From positions 496,001 to 560,000 of the forward strand of contig CAWAJT010000006.1 in the NCBI GenBank assembly GCA_963782415.1: a stretch of 64,000 bases of DNA. The letters run 5' to 3'. Made by a program: the position numbers and the translations under genes. The first letter of the stretch is position 1. Every line of letters starts with the position of its first letter. The DNA comes from Bog-473 sp963782415. Its GTDB lineage: Bacteria; Actinomycetota; Acidimicrobiia; Acidimicrobiales; RAAP-2. The notes beneath the pieces were generated by a model. The model made no database searches, was not told the origin of the DNA, and saw nothing but the letters and a program-made list of their open reading frames with translations. Of the stretch, positions 26,916-35,947 are shown piece after piece.

Positions 26916-27065
26916 TCAGCCCACGGCCGTCACCTCCCCTACCCCTGACGGCTTGGGACCGACGACCAAAGCCACCATCGCCGTCGACAGGAGAATGGCC
27001 AGACGCGAGTTTCCGCTGCTGGGTGCTGCGGCCTTGCCGGGAACGGCATCGCTCGGGTCGCTCAT
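26916..27065 (-). CDS. Possible small membrane protein overlapping the kinase gene end
   Basis: A 49-residue reading frame whose ATG overlaps the TGA of the upstream lipid-kinase-like gene (ATGA). It has a central hydrophobic segment (LAILLSTAMVALVVG). No family is recognised; the coupling and the helix are the only support. Confidence 0.35.
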   Translation of the reverse strand: MSDPSDAVPGKAAAPSSGNSRLAILLSTAMVALVVGPKPSGVGEVTAVG

Positions 27066-28498
27066 TGTGAGTGCTCGTCGGTGCTGAGGCTCCCTCGGGC
27101 GGCCAGCGAGAAGAGATCCCGTACATGCACGTCTCGGGCCTGGCGGCGCACCGCCGCCTCGACGTTGCCTTCGGGCACCAACATGGAGAGCCCACCGGGG
27201 TGGATCCGGAAGAGGAGCGGCGTCGGGAGTTCGAGGGCCTCGCCGTCGATGCCGGCGTACGCCTTGCCCGACCGCGACCGCACCTCGAAGGTATCGCACT
27301 CGAACTGATGCACCGACCCACTGGCCGAACTCTTGCCGGCCAGTGCCAGTGTGACGACCTCGGCCGCTTGCGCGCCCGTGCTGGCGCTGACGGCGAAGAC
27401 ACCGAGGCGCGCCGAGTCGAGTCGCCGCCGCTGCGTGAGATCGAATGACGGTCCGAGCACGTAGGGATTGTTGGACACCATGATCAGGAAGCAACCGTCC
27501 ACCTCGACTCCGTCGGGCCTCGTGAATTGCAGGTCGAACGGTTTCTCGTTCTGGCCCAGGAGATCGGGCAACAAGCGCCGAGTCGTCTCGCCCTTGGCGT
27601 CGCGGTAGCCCTCCTGCTGCACGATGGTCGCGTAGACACCGAGCGAAACGTTGTTCACGAAGAATCGACCGTTCACGGTGGCGTAGTCGACACGGCGTTC
27701 GACGGCATCGGTGAACGCCCGCAAGCTCTTGCGCGGGTCACGTCGGTCGAGACCGAGATCGAGCGCGAAGTGGTTGCGAGTGCCTGCCGAGACACACACG
27801 AACGGCAGTCTGTGCTCGACAGCGAGCGACGCCACGAGCGCCTGGGAGCCATCCCCGCCGGCCATGCCGAGGCAATCGGCCCCACCAGCGACGGCGTCGC
27901 GAGCGAGCGACTCGAGCTCGAGCCCGTGGTCGAGCAGGACAGCCTCGACACCCAGCGACTCGGCCTGTTCGACGAGGCCGAATTTCTCGACCTTCCCGCC
28001 GCCCGACCACGGATTGCACAACAGCACAGGATGCTGGGGGGGCGCGGCATGGTGCACGGCGGCGGCCGCCGTCCGGCGAAGGTGCGAAGCAAGCGCTGCC
28101 TGCGCCGCCAGGACCGCAATGGCAAGCAGGGCGAGCGCGACGACCAAGCGCACCAGGGACGATAGGTCCTCGTTCCCCGCCCTGAGCAACGCAACCACTT
28201 GCACGGCGGCCCCCAAGAGGAGTGCCAGCACGCCGATGGCCCGGCGCGGCAGATGCGTGGTGATCACCCACCAACCGCCCACGACGCTCAGACCCAGGCC
28301 GACGAGACCACTGAACAGGTACGCACCATTGCGCACCAGGAAGACGACGAGCACGGCGGCGAGCGCGGCACCGGCCGCCAGCGAGAGAATCGCCAGAAGT
28401 CGGGCGCCCCCCGAGCGTGCACCCTTCTCCCCTTCCGACGTCTGTTCCTCAAGCAACTCCGACTCCCGTCGTCGTCTACACAGGCATTGTAAGTTCAC
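27062..28498 (-). CDS. Diacylglycerol kinase-catalytic-domain protein with N-terminal membrane helices
   Basis: A 478-residue protein. The N-terminal 150 residues contain four likely transmembrane helices (LLAILSLAAGAALAAVLVVFL and following). The rest is a DAG-kinase/sphingosine-kinase catalytic domain: LLCNPWSGGGKVEKF, then GMAGGDGSQALVASLA (the GGDG nucleotide-binding motif) and VSAGTRNHFALDLGL. C-terminal VPEGNVEAAVRRQ ends the fold. It probably phosphorylates a lipid at the membrane, the substrate unknown. The GTG at 28498 is the earliest start; a TTG about 40 bases downstream is possible. Confidence 0.82.
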   Translation of the reverse strand: MNLQCLCRRRRESELLEEQTSEGEKGARSGGARLLAILSLAAGAALAAVLVVFLVRNGAYLFSGLVGLGLSVVGGWWVITTHLPRRAIGVLALLLGAAVQVVALLRAGNEDLSSLVRLVVALALLAIAVLAAQAALASHLRRTAAAAVHHAAPPQHPVLLCNPWSGGGKVEKFGLVEQAESLGVEAVLLDHGLELESLARDAVAGGADCLGMAGGDGSQALVASLAVEHRLPFVCVSAGTRNHFALDLGLDRRDPRKSLRAFTDAVERRVDYATVNGRFFVNNVSLGVYATIVQQEGYRDAKGETTRRLLPDLLGQNEKPFDLQFTRPDGVEVDGCFLIMVSNNPYVLGPSFDLTQRRRLDSARLGVFAVSASTGAQAAEVVTLALAGKSSASGSVHQFECDTFEVRSRSGKAYAGIDGEALELPTPLLFRIHPGGLSMLVPEGNVEAAVRRQARDVHVRDLFSLAARGSLSTDEHSQ

Positions 28499-28594
28499 AA
28501 CCGAGAGGACACGGGGACGACGCGGTCGAAGGGGTGGGTGGCCCCGAGCGGAGCAACGCCATCATCAGGTCGCTCCCAGGAATCCGGGCAGCGC

Positions 28595-28890
28595 CGACAC
28601 AGAGCTCGGTGGGGTGCGCCGCTGTTCTTCGCCAAGGGCGCGTCGTTCCGGACCCAGGTGCTCGAGATCATTCGCGGCCGACAAGCGAGGTGGATCGTCG
28701 TCCAATGCGAGGCGGTGACCGAGGTCGACGTCCCGTCGCCCAGATGCTGGAACACCTTGATCAACAGCTGAACCCCAAGAGGTGTGCACCTGGCCTTCGA
28801 GCCGAGCGGCCGGCTCGAGGACATCGCTTTCCGCCACGGCTTCTGCGGGGCACTCGACCGCGACCGCTTCCGCACTGACGCAGCCGATGC
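28595..28890 (+). pseudogene. Decayed STAS domain of a SulP-type sulfate transporter
   Basis: Three short segments in different frames together resemble the C-terminal STAS domain of SulP anion transporters: APLFFAKGASFRTQVLEII and RWIVVQCEAVTEVDV in the first frame, AQMLEHLDQQLNP in the second, and LAFEPSGRLEDIAFRHGF in the third. The order matches family members (APLFFANA..., D-x-DV, EML, LAF). No transporter domain precedes it, so it is a fragment with at least two frameshifts. It is convergent with the damaged DMT transporter gene. Confidence 0.6.
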
Positions 28891-28893
28891 AGA

Positions 28894-29775
28894 TCAAGCT
28901 GATGGCGTCTCCGGTGCGAGGCCCGGTGCCATACCTTCCATCGTCGCCGGTGTCGTGCGGGCCAGCGTCGCCGCTGCCACGCACATCACGGCGAACGAAA
29001 GGAACCCGACCGTCAGGCGCATCGCGTTCTCCGTGAACACCTCGGCGAACACCTAGACGCTCAGCACGATGCTCACCATCGGGTCCACGAGCACGATGCA
29101 GGGCTGCGAGACGCTGAGCGGACCGACGTGGAGCGCCGTCTGGTCGAGCAGCTCAGCCACGATGCTGACGACGATCAGTGCGTAGACCGGCCAGTGGGTG
29201 AACATCCCGACAGGCCCGAATTGGGTGAGCGTGTCCGTCATCGCCTTGATGTAGGTGGCCACGAGCGCCCAGAGGATGGCGGTGGCCGAGCCCAGAGCCG
29301 CCGCCCGGCGCACCGGTGATCCCCGCCTGCCGACCAGGGCCAGGATCACTGCGGCCCCGCCGGTGGCCACGGAGGCGCCGATCCAGGCGGAACTGGTCGG
29401 CTCCGCGTGACCCCCGTCGGCTCGGACACGGCAACGAAGAGCGCGAGAGCACCACGTGAGTGCGCCGGCCCACCAGGTCAGGTTGCGGATCTGCTGGTGG
29501 ATCCACAGACGGCGCAGCACGAGGGCAAAGACGAGCTCGGTCACCAAGAGGGGCTGCACGACGGACATCTGGCCGTTGTGCAGAGCCAGGGCCTGGAAGA
29601 TGAACGACCCGGCCAGCGCCACCCAGCCGAATAGCCACAAAGGATTCGACACCAGGTAGCGCACGAAGCGCCACCCCTTCGAGTGGCCCGGGTCGTCGAT
29701 GCTGGCCATGTGCTGCGTGACCATGTTGAGCACGTTGGAGAAGGCGGCCCCCAGCGCGAAGAGGATCGTGATCAC
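28894..29775 (-). pseudogene. DMT/EamA-type transporter with amber stop and frameshift pair
   Basis: A multi-helix membrane protein of about 290 residues (VITILFALGAAFSNVLNMV start; IFQALALHNGQMSVVQPLLVTELVFAL). It is damaged in two ways. A TAG at 29053-29055 interrupts PMVSIVLSV-VFAEVFTENAMRL; the same frame continues for 52 codons with a good helix, and a Trp codon (TGG) would be expected at that place. Between about 29455 and 29410 the frame reads nonsense (CSRALRCRVRADGGH), whereas the neighbouring frame gives ALALFVAVSEPTG, so one inserted base is compensated by one missing base in a G run. It begins with GTG 18 bases after the methyltransferase stop. Confidence 0.65.
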
Positions 29776-29794
29776 CGGCGGGCCGCCGGCGTCG

Positions 29795-30358
29795 TCAGGC
29801 CAGTTGGGCCGTGCACACCCATCCGAGGTCGTAGGTGCGCACGCGCACCGATCCAAAGCCGGCGGCGCTCAAACGGGGCTCCAGCTCGTCGGGATCGATG
29901 GGGTTATAGGTGTCGTCCTGATGGAAGGCGGCGCTGCCCTCGCTGTAGATCCCGTCAGCCGCAACCAACGAGGCCCCCGGGACGAGCACCCGCGCCAGCT
30001 CGGCGAAGACCAGGTCCTGCGCCATGGCGGGAGCGATGTGGTGCAGCATGTGGAACGACGCCGCGCCAGTGAAGCGATCCGCGGCGAATTTCAGCGCGGT
30101 GGCGTCTCCCACCACGACGTCGACGTTCTCCCCTGCCATGCGCTCGGCCAGGCTCACCGCGAGCCCTTCATCGAGCTCGACTGCAGTCAGGTGCGCCGTC
30201 TTGGTACGCAAGATGTCGGTCGTGAAGCCCGGACCGGGCCCGATCTCGATCGCGGCGTCCCCGAGCTCGACGTGCGCCAGGGCCACCGGGAGGATGGTGT
30301 CGTGCACCAGCCGGCGCCAGTCCTCGCTGGCGCAGTACTCCATGTGGTCCGAGTTCAT
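29795..30358 (-). CDS. SAM-dependent class I methyltransferase
   Basis: A 187-residue methyltransferase with the SAM motif AIEIGPGPGFTTDIL (near residue 38), acidic LTAVELDEGL and VVVGDATALKF, and post-motif FHMLHHI. No substrate can be assigned. It starts 10 bases after the amidohydrolase stop and seems to be the fifth gene of the operon 29795-34528; a Shine-Dalgarno is not evident, in line with translational coupling. Confidence 0.85.
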   Translation of the reverse strand: MNSDHMEYCASEDWRRLVHDTILPVALAHVELGDAAIEIGPGPGFTTDILRTKTAHLTAVELDEGLAVSLAERMAGENVDVVVGDATALKFAADRFTGAASFHMLHHIAPAMAQDLVFAELARVLVPGASLVAADGIYSEGSAAFHQDDTYNPIDPDELEPRLSAAGFGSVRVRTYDLGWVCTAQLA

Positions 30359-30368
30359 GCGGAAATGT

Positions 30369-31625
30369 TCACCCAGGCGCCTGCACCTGGTACTCGTCCT
30401 TCCACCAGCGGGCGGTGCGGACCTCCTCGGGATCCGTCCGCAGGTCGGGATCCTGACCCAGATCGGCCGGCGTCGGTCCGATGCGCTCGGCCACCGGGCG
30501 CAGCGCTTCGAGGTCGAAGTCGTAACACCGGGCCGCCGTCTCACCCAATAACTTGCGGGCATCCTCGACCGGGATGCCGCCGAAGTCGCCGCGCAGGCGC
30601 TCCTGCGTGTGTGGCCAGGTGCCCTCGGGGTGCGGGTAGTCGGTCCCCCACATGACCACGTCGCAGCCCAGGACGTGGCGGCGGCGGATCTCCTCGCGCG
30701 ACATGGTGGAGGCGCCGATGAAGATGTTCTCGCCGAAGTAGTCCGAAGGCAGCTTCGAGATCTTTCCCTTGAGGAGCGCCGCCATCTTCTTCGTCGTGTG
30801 GCCGCCGCCCATGTACTGGTCCCACTTCCACATCATGTCGGCAGCCCAGTAGGCGGCCGCCTCGGTCACCACGTACTTCAACCGTGGGAAGCGCTCGAAG
30901 GCACCCGAGAAGAGCAGGTGCCACATGGGCCGGGCCGCCCACCAGACGACTTCGGCCAGGTAGATGCCGACGTTGTCGTTGTACTCCTCCTGGGGCGCCT
31001 CACCGGAGTGGGTGTGGACCGGGAACCCAGCCTCCTGGCAGGCCGCCCACACGGGGTCGTAGTCCGGGTGGTTGTACGGCGTGAGGTTGTGCCACATCGT
31101 CGGCACCATGATTCCGCGGATGCCCGGCTGCTCCGCCAGCCACTCGATCTCGGCCACGGAGCGTTCGACGCCGTGGGTGATCGGGACCAGCGCGATGCCG
31201 CCATGGCGTTCGGGGCTGCGGCTGCACATCTCGACGAGGAAGCGGTTGTGGGCCCGGGCACCGGCGAAGGCCAGTTCGGGGTCGGCGATGGCGCCGGCCG
31301 AGAGTCCGGCACCGAAGGGCGGCGAGGCCATGCCGGTGATGGCATCGGCGTCGGCGAACATGACCTCCGCCGTCACCCCGTCGGCGTCGAGTTCCTTGTC
31401 GCGCTGGTCGATGTCCCAGGCGCCGCGCAGGCCCTCCTCGTTGTCGGTCTCCCACCCCATGATGTAGTCGTAATTCATCTGGAGCAGCTGGTCGCGGTTG
31501 GCCTGCCGCTCGGCCAGGTACGCGTCGAACTGCGGGTGATACCGGGCGTCGAGGTAGGGCCGGTAGTCCTCGGCCTGGAGGCCGGCATGGGCGTCGGCCG
31601 AGATGATCAGGTAACGGTCGCTCAC
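30369..31625 (-). CDS. Amidohydrolase family protein (Amidohydro_2), copy 2
   Basis: A 418-residue TIM-barrel hydrolase or decarboxylase of the amidohydrolase-2 family. The metal site begins with ISADAHAG at the N-terminus, continues with VHTHSGEAPQEEY in the middle and ends with MWGTDYPHPEGTW, where Asp binds metal. Family members include aminocarboxymuconate-semialdehyde decarboxylase and resorcylate decarboxylases; the substrate here is unknown. It is a paralogue of the gene at 32415-33656 (both share EDYRPYL-type, FSGxxERxPxL and DYPHxEG segments). Its ATG overlaps the stop of the acetoacetate-decarboxylase-like gene. Confidence 0.88.
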   Translation of the reverse strand: MSDRYLIISADAHAGLQAEDYRPYLDARYHPQFDAYLAERQANRDQLLQMNYDYIMGWETDNEEGLRGAWDIDQRDKELDADGVTAEVMFADADAITGMASPPFGAGLSAGAIADPELAFAGARAHNRFLVEMCSRSPERHGGIALVPITHGVERSVAEIEWLAEQPGIRGIMVPTMWHNLTPYNHPDYDPVWAACQEAGFPVHTHSGEAPQEEYNDNVGIYLAEVVWWAARPMWHLLFSGAFERFPRLKYVVTEAAAYWAADMMWKWDQYMGGGHTTKKMAALLKGKISKLPSDYFGENIFIGASTMSREEIRRRHVLGCDVVMWGTDYPHPEGTWPHTQERLRGDFGGIPVEDARKLLGETAARCYDFDLEALRPVAERIGPTPADLGQDPDLRTDPEEVRTARWWKDEYQVQAPG

Positions 31626-32398
31626 CGCTTTGCTCCGAGCACCGAGAGGTCGTCGTAGCGTTGATGGATGAACGGTTCGAGCCCAGCTCGGGGCACCGCC
31701 CCGATGACGCGGCCCACTTGCGTGGAGGCCCGCTCGGTCCAGTTGATGTCCACCATGCGGCGCACCACCAGGTCGGCCACGGGGTCGAGGGGTGCCTCCT
31801 TCAAGATGAGCTCGCCCTCGATCGACTCGTGCAGCCTCGTCTTCTCCGTCTTCTCGCCGTACACGAGGAGCGGGTCCTGGTCGAGCACCCCGGCCTCTTC
31901 ACACGATGGTGAGAGCTTGAACCAGAAGTCCGTCTTTTCGAGCTCGTAGTTCTCGCGGGTACCGGTCACCGTGCCGGTGATTTCGCAAAGCAACGAGCCC
32001 ATGCGGGCGATGCGGGCCGAGACGTGGGCACCGTCGCGACTCACCTCGACCTCGGCCAGCTTTTTCGGCTCGCCGTTGATCTCCCGGCCTCCGATGAGCG
32101 ACTGCTCCGTCGTCATCGGCATGAGGATCGGGTACTCGCCCAGGCGGTCCTCATGGCGCGCCTGCACGCCGATCCATCCGGCACCGAAGACCGGCAGCCC
32201 GGGCATCTCGACCCGGGTGATGGTGATGCGGACCAGTGGCTCTGGACCCGGTTCGAGGGGTGGGGGCAGAACGGCGGCGATGATGTCGGGGTCCGTCTCG
32301 TAGACGGCCGTGACCGCCTCGGACCAGATGTCGGCCTTCTTGGCTTCGATCTCCCGGTTCACCTGCGTGGCGCGGGCGCCGTAGCGGACCGTTGTCAT
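31622..32398 (-). CDS. Acetoacetate decarboxylase family protein
   Basis: A 258-residue protein of the acetoacetate decarboxylase fold. The Schiff-base lysine region is visible in REINGEPKKLAEVEV (compare GFPKK of clostridial Adc). True decarboxylases release acetone from acetoacetate, but the superfamily includes other keto-acid decarboxylases, aldolases and hydratases. The ATG at 32398 is preceded by GAGAGGAG. It lies between two amidohydrolase genes of one operon and its stop overlaps the next start (ATGA), so it should act on the same pathway. Confidence 0.85.
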   Translation of the reverse strand: MTTVRYGARATQVNREIEAKKADIWSEAVTAVYETDPDIIAAVLPPPLEPGPEPLVRITITRVEMPGLPVFGAGWIGVQARHEDRLGEYPILMPMTTEQSLIGGREINGEPKKLAEVEVSRDGAHVSARIARMGSLLCEITGTVTGTRENYELEKTDFWFKLSPSCEEAGVLDQDPLLVYGEKTEKTRLHESIEGELILKEAPLDPVADLVVRRMVDINWTERASTQVGRVIGAVPRAGLEPFIHQRYDDLSVLGAKR

Positions 32399-32414
32399 GT
32401 GTGCTCCTCTCAGC

Positions 32415-33656
32415 TCACCAGGCACGCAGGATCTGCGTGGGATCAAAGGCGTTGCAGGTGGTCGCCGTCGGCCAGTTCTCCGGCGGCAGCGGTTGCGCCA
32501 CGTCGGCCACCTCCGGACCGATCCGGTCGCCAATGGGCCGCAAGAGGTCGAGATCGAAACCGTAGAACGACGCGGCCGTCGTCTCGACCATGGACCGCAC
32601 CTCGGGTTCGGCGTAGCCGGCGAAGGCAACGCGAAGCGCCTCGGTCGTATACGGGTAGCTGCCCTCCGAATGGGGGTAGTCCGCTCCCCACATGACGTGG
32701 TCGATGCCGAGGTCACGGCACAGCGGCGCCTCGCTCGGGCGCAGGAAGCTCGCACCGATCCAGAAGTTGCGCGCGAAGTACTCGGTCGGGGTCATCGTCA
32801 TTTTCGCTGCCGCCGCGCCGAAGAACTTCGATTCGGCGGCGTTGGCCGTGGTCATGCGCCCGTAGAACCAGTCGAGTGTCTCCAGGCCGCGGGGCAACCA
32901 CGCCACCCCCTGCTCGGTGACCACGAAGCGCAGTGTCGGGTGTCGCTCGAGCACGCCGGAGAAGATGAGATGCCAGACCGAGCGGTGGCTGAACCACGGG
33001 ATCTCAATGAGCATCATGGCCCGTGCCGCCTCGTGCTCGCCGTAGTCGGGGAGGGCACTGCCGCCGTGGATGTTGATGGGCACGTCGAGATCGGCGCAGA
33101 CCTGCCAGAGCGGCTCGTAGTGGTCCTCCCACAGCGGGGGAAGCTCGGAGTTGGGAGGGATGGACGGCAACAGGATGCCGCCGAAGGGATCGAACGTGTC
33201 GGCGGCCCAGCGCACCTCCTCCACGGCGTCAGCCATGTCGTTGGCGAAGACCTGGACGATGCCGGCCCGCCGGCCCGGGGTGGCGGCGCAGAAGTCGGCC
33301 AGCCACCGGTTGTGCGCCTGGACCCCGGCCCAGCGTCGTTCGTAGTCCTCGGCTGTCGGTGGCAACGCCACCAGGTTCCCTTCGCTGAAGAAAGGAGGGA
33401 CGGTGTTGGGGAACAGCACCTCGGCCGCGATGCCGTCCGACTCGGTCTCGGCCAGGCGCTGGGCGCTGTCCCAATTTCTATAAGCGATCGGAGCGAGCAG
33501 GTCGGCGAACGGATTCACGTATTCCGCGGCCCAGCCATCGAAATCGTCGTGCCAGCGGCTCGCCAGGTAGGGGCGGTAGTCCTGGATATCGCCGCCGGCA
33601 TGCCCGTCGGCTGAGACGACGGTGTAGCGGGCCCGGTCCCTTGCGGTCGCTGTCAT
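32415..33656 (-). CDS. Amidohydrolase family protein (Amidohydro_2), copy 1
   Basis: A 413-residue amidohydrolase-2 family protein. The N-terminal VVSADGHAGG, central INIHGGSALPDYGEH and C-terminal MWGADYPHSEGSYPY mark the metal centre. The region LIFSGVLERHPTLRFVVTEQG is typical of the actinobacterial subgroup. It is paralogous to the gene at 30369 but clearly diverged, which suggests two steps or two substrates. The ATG overlaps the SDR stop (ATGA). Confidence 0.88.
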   Translation of the reverse strand: MTATARDRARYTVVSADGHAGGDIQDYRPYLASRWHDDFDGWAAEYVNPFADLLAPIAYRNWDSAQRLAETESDGIAAEVLFPNTVPPFFSEGNLVALPPTAEDYERRWAGVQAHNRWLADFCAATPGRRAGIVQVFANDMADAVEEVRWAADTFDPFGGILLPSIPPNSELPPLWEDHYEPLWQVCADLDVPINIHGGSALPDYGEHEAARAMMLIEIPWFSHRSVWHLIFSGVLERHPTLRFVVTEQGVAWLPRGLETLDWFYGRMTTANAAESKFFGAAAAKMTMTPTEYFARNFWIGASFLRPSEAPLCRDLGIDHVMWGADYPHSEGSYPYTTEALRVAFAGYAEPEVRSMVETTAASFYGFDLDLLRPIGDRIGPEVADVAQPLPPENWPTATTCNAFDPTQILRAW

Positions 33657-34528
33657 CAGGTCAGTGCCGCCGGTGGAAGCTGTCCGGCCCCGATGGCGTC
33701 GGCCCGCCGGTGCAGCATGGCCGCGGCCTCGTCGAGGCCGTGGCCAATGATGAAGTCGCCACGCTTGACGCCTTGGACGCAGAAGCGGCCCAACTCACGC
33801 AGGTCCATGATCTGCACGGGGCGTCCTGCCGCCTCGAGCTGCTGCTTGAATTCCGCAAAAGTCGTCCCCGGCGCAGGTGGGCGCGGGCGCTCCCGCTGGA
33901 GGGCGTCGGGGCGGTTGCGCTGCGCGGTCCACAGACCCGTGTCCAGCAGCCCGCCAGAGGGGTAGAAGACCGAGGCGCGCAGCTCGGTCCCGGCGGCGAT
34001 CAGCTGATGGGCGAGGGCCTCGGTGAGACACGAGATGGCGGCCTTGCTAGAGGCGTACACCGAGGCGTACGGCACCGGTGCGATACCGCCGTCCATGCTC
34101 GACGTGTTGATCACGACGCCCGGCTCTCCGGACTCGATCATCCGCGGCACGAACGACAACATCCCGTTGGCAACGCCGAACACGTTGACCGAGAAACACC
34201 AGGCCCAGTCGTTGGCCTCTTGCTCCCAGGGCCGTCCTCCTCCGCCGGACGTGACCCCGGCATTGTTGAAGAGCAGGTGGCAGGCGCCCTCTTGCGCGAA
34301 GACGTTTTCGGCCAACGCCTCGACCGAGGCCGCGGAGGAGACGTCGGTGAGGACGCCCCGCACCGGGCCGGCGTCGGCCAACTCCTTGACGGCGACCTCG
34401 AGCACCGGCTCCTCGACATCGGCGATGACGACGCGGGCGCCCTCCTCGAGCAACGATTCGGTGATGCCGCGGCCGATGCCGGCGGCTCCCCCGGTGACGA
34501 CAGCAACCTTGCCGTTCAGATCATCCAA
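33656..34528 (-). CDS. Short-chain dehydrogenase/reductase (SDR), operon head
   Basis: A 290-residue classical SDR with KVAVVTGGAAGIGRGI, LFNNAGVTSGGGG and the catalytic NTSSMDGG...YASSKAAIS (Ser/Tyr/Lys). It is the first gene of the amidohydrolase/decarboxylase operon and probably oxidises or reduces a hydroxyl or keto group of the same substrate. The start is a TTG at 34528 after GGGGG; the nearby ATG is in another frame. Confidence 0.88.
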   Translation of the reverse strand: MDDLNGKVAVVTGGAAGIGRGITESLLEEGARVVIADVEEPVLEVAVKELADAGPVRGVLTDVSSAASVEALAENVFAQEGACHLLFNNAGVTSGGGGRPWEQEANDWAWCFSVNVFGVANGMLSFVPRMIESGEPGVVINTSSMDGGIAPVPYASVYASSKAAISCLTEALAHQLIAAGTELRASVFYPSGGLLDTGLWTAQRNRPDALQRERPRPPAPGTTFAEFKQQLEAAGRPVQIMDLRELGRFCVQGVKRGDFIIGHGLDEAAAMLHRRADAIGAGQLPPAALT

Positions 34529-34700
34529 CGCGTGCCCCCGATTTTTCTGACGCCTCGTCAGCTCCCACCATAACGCCCGTTCGTCAGCGATTCAGGCCGA
34601 AGCTGAGGTGGCGCAGCGGTGCTCGATCCGATGTTGTCAGGTCGTGGTGCAAGGGGTGTTGTAACGTCGTCGTCATATACGCGAGACGGAGGTGACGAGG

Positions 34701-35228
34701 GTGAAACTGCAACGAGGATGGATCGGTGCCGGCCTGCTCGGCCTGACACTGGCGCTGGCCCCGCTCACCGTCACTGCGGCGTCGGCCGCCAATCACAAGG
34801 TCAAGGGCTCGAACCCGAACAGCGCCATGTGCAAGGCCGTCAAGAACGGGCAGGCGAACACGAGCGGGGTGAGCAGCGCCATTGAGAAGGCCATGACGTC
34901 GGGGAACTTCGCCCAGGCCAAGCGGGCCATGCTCAAGGCCTACGACACCGATCTCGGTAACGTGCAGAAGGCGCTCGACGCGATCAGGTCCGCGCCACCG
35001 AAGGTACAAAGGTCGTTCAAGGACCTGCTGTCCTTCGTGAAGAGGATCCGGAGCGATATCCAGAACGCATCGAGCCTGCAGGGCCTGGTGACCTCCTTCT
35101 CCACCCTGGGCAACAACCACAAACTCGTGACCGACAGCGCCACCATCGCCAACTGGTACACGGGCGTCTGCGGGGGCACGTTGGTCACGCCGTCCACCGT
35201 CACGCCGTCGACGGTGGCCAGCCCCTAA
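34701..35228 (+). CDS. Secreted protein of unknown function
   Basis: A 175-residue exported protein. Residues 1-30 are a signal peptide (GWIGAGLLGLTLALAPLTVTAASA), followed by a mainly helical domain (CKAVKNGQANTSGVSSAIEKAM and similar) and a Thr/Pro/Val-rich tail with VTPSTVTPSTV. Two cysteines may form a disulfide. The GTG at 34701 has GGAGG eight bases upstream; an in-frame GTG nine bases earlier lies inside it. No family recognised. Confidence 0.75.
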   Translation: MKLQRGWIGAGLLGLTLALAPLTVTAASAANHKVKGSNPNSAMCKAVKNGQANTSGVSSAIEKAMTSGNFAQAKRAMLKAYDTDLGNVQKALDAIRSAPPKVQRSFKDLLSFVKRIRSDIQNASSLQGLVTSFSTLGNNHKLVTDSATIANWYTGVCGGTLVTPSTVTPSTVASP

Positions 35229-35251
35229 GCCCTTCAGGTTCATCCTTCACG

Positions 35252-35758
35252 GTGCCAGAGACACCGCCACAGCTGCACGTCCCACGTCCCGCCGAGTCCC
35301 AGCCCCTCGACGAGATGGCCATGGCCCGAGCCTGGCTCCAGCATCTCCGCGAGAGCGCCATCTTCAAGGTGGAGGGCCTCGACCACCAGCAACTGCGCTG
35401 GCGGCCTGCACCAGCGGCCAACTCGTTGGGTGTCCTCGTCGTGCACCTCGGATATACCGAGCGGCTCTGGCTCCGCGCCATCTGCGCCGGCGAACCGATG
35501 GACATGGCCTGGCGCGCTCGCATGTTCGAGCTGCCTGATGCCTGGGGAACCGACGAGGTTGTGGCGTTCTACCGTGAGGAGAGCGCGTGTGCCGATGCGG
35601 TCCTCGATGCGGTGGGGACGCTCGACGGGCCCTCCCGCGGGGACTTCCGGCCCACGACTTACCGCTGGGCTGTATTCCACCTGGTTGAGGAAGCCGCACG
35701 GCACGTCGGTCACATGGACATCACCCGGGAGCTCCTCGACGGAAGGATCGGTCGTTGA
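35252..35758 (+). CDS. DinB family protein (DUF664)
   Basis: A 168-residue DinB/YfiT-like four-helix-bundle protein. LGVLVVHLGYTERLWLRAI and HLVEEAARHVGHMDITREL carry the histidines that form the metal site of the fold. Members include thiol-dependent S-transferases (mycothiol- or bacillithiol-dependent); the substrate is unknown. It starts with GTG at 35252. Confidence 0.87.
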   Translation: MPETPPQLHVPRPAESQPLDEMAMARAWLQHLRESAIFKVEGLDHQQLRWRPAPAANSLGVLVVHLGYTERLWLRAICAGEPMDMAWRARMFELPDAWGTDEVVAFYREESACADAVLDAVGTLDGPSRGDFRPTTYRWAVFHLVEEAARHVGHMDITRELLDGRIGR

Positions 35759-35947
35759 GAAGTGACGTTCCCCGGAGCAATCGCTCCCGGAGCCCCCGGC
35801 AGCCGATCCACCTGGGCCCTGGGGCGCGATCGTTGCGCCCAAAAACACGGGTACCCTCGAGGAAGTCCGCCTGGGTCGGCCTGGGCGGTCTGGTGACGCA
35901 TAATTGGAGGAGTTCAAGTTCGGGGTCTGGGAGGTCGAAAGACGGCC

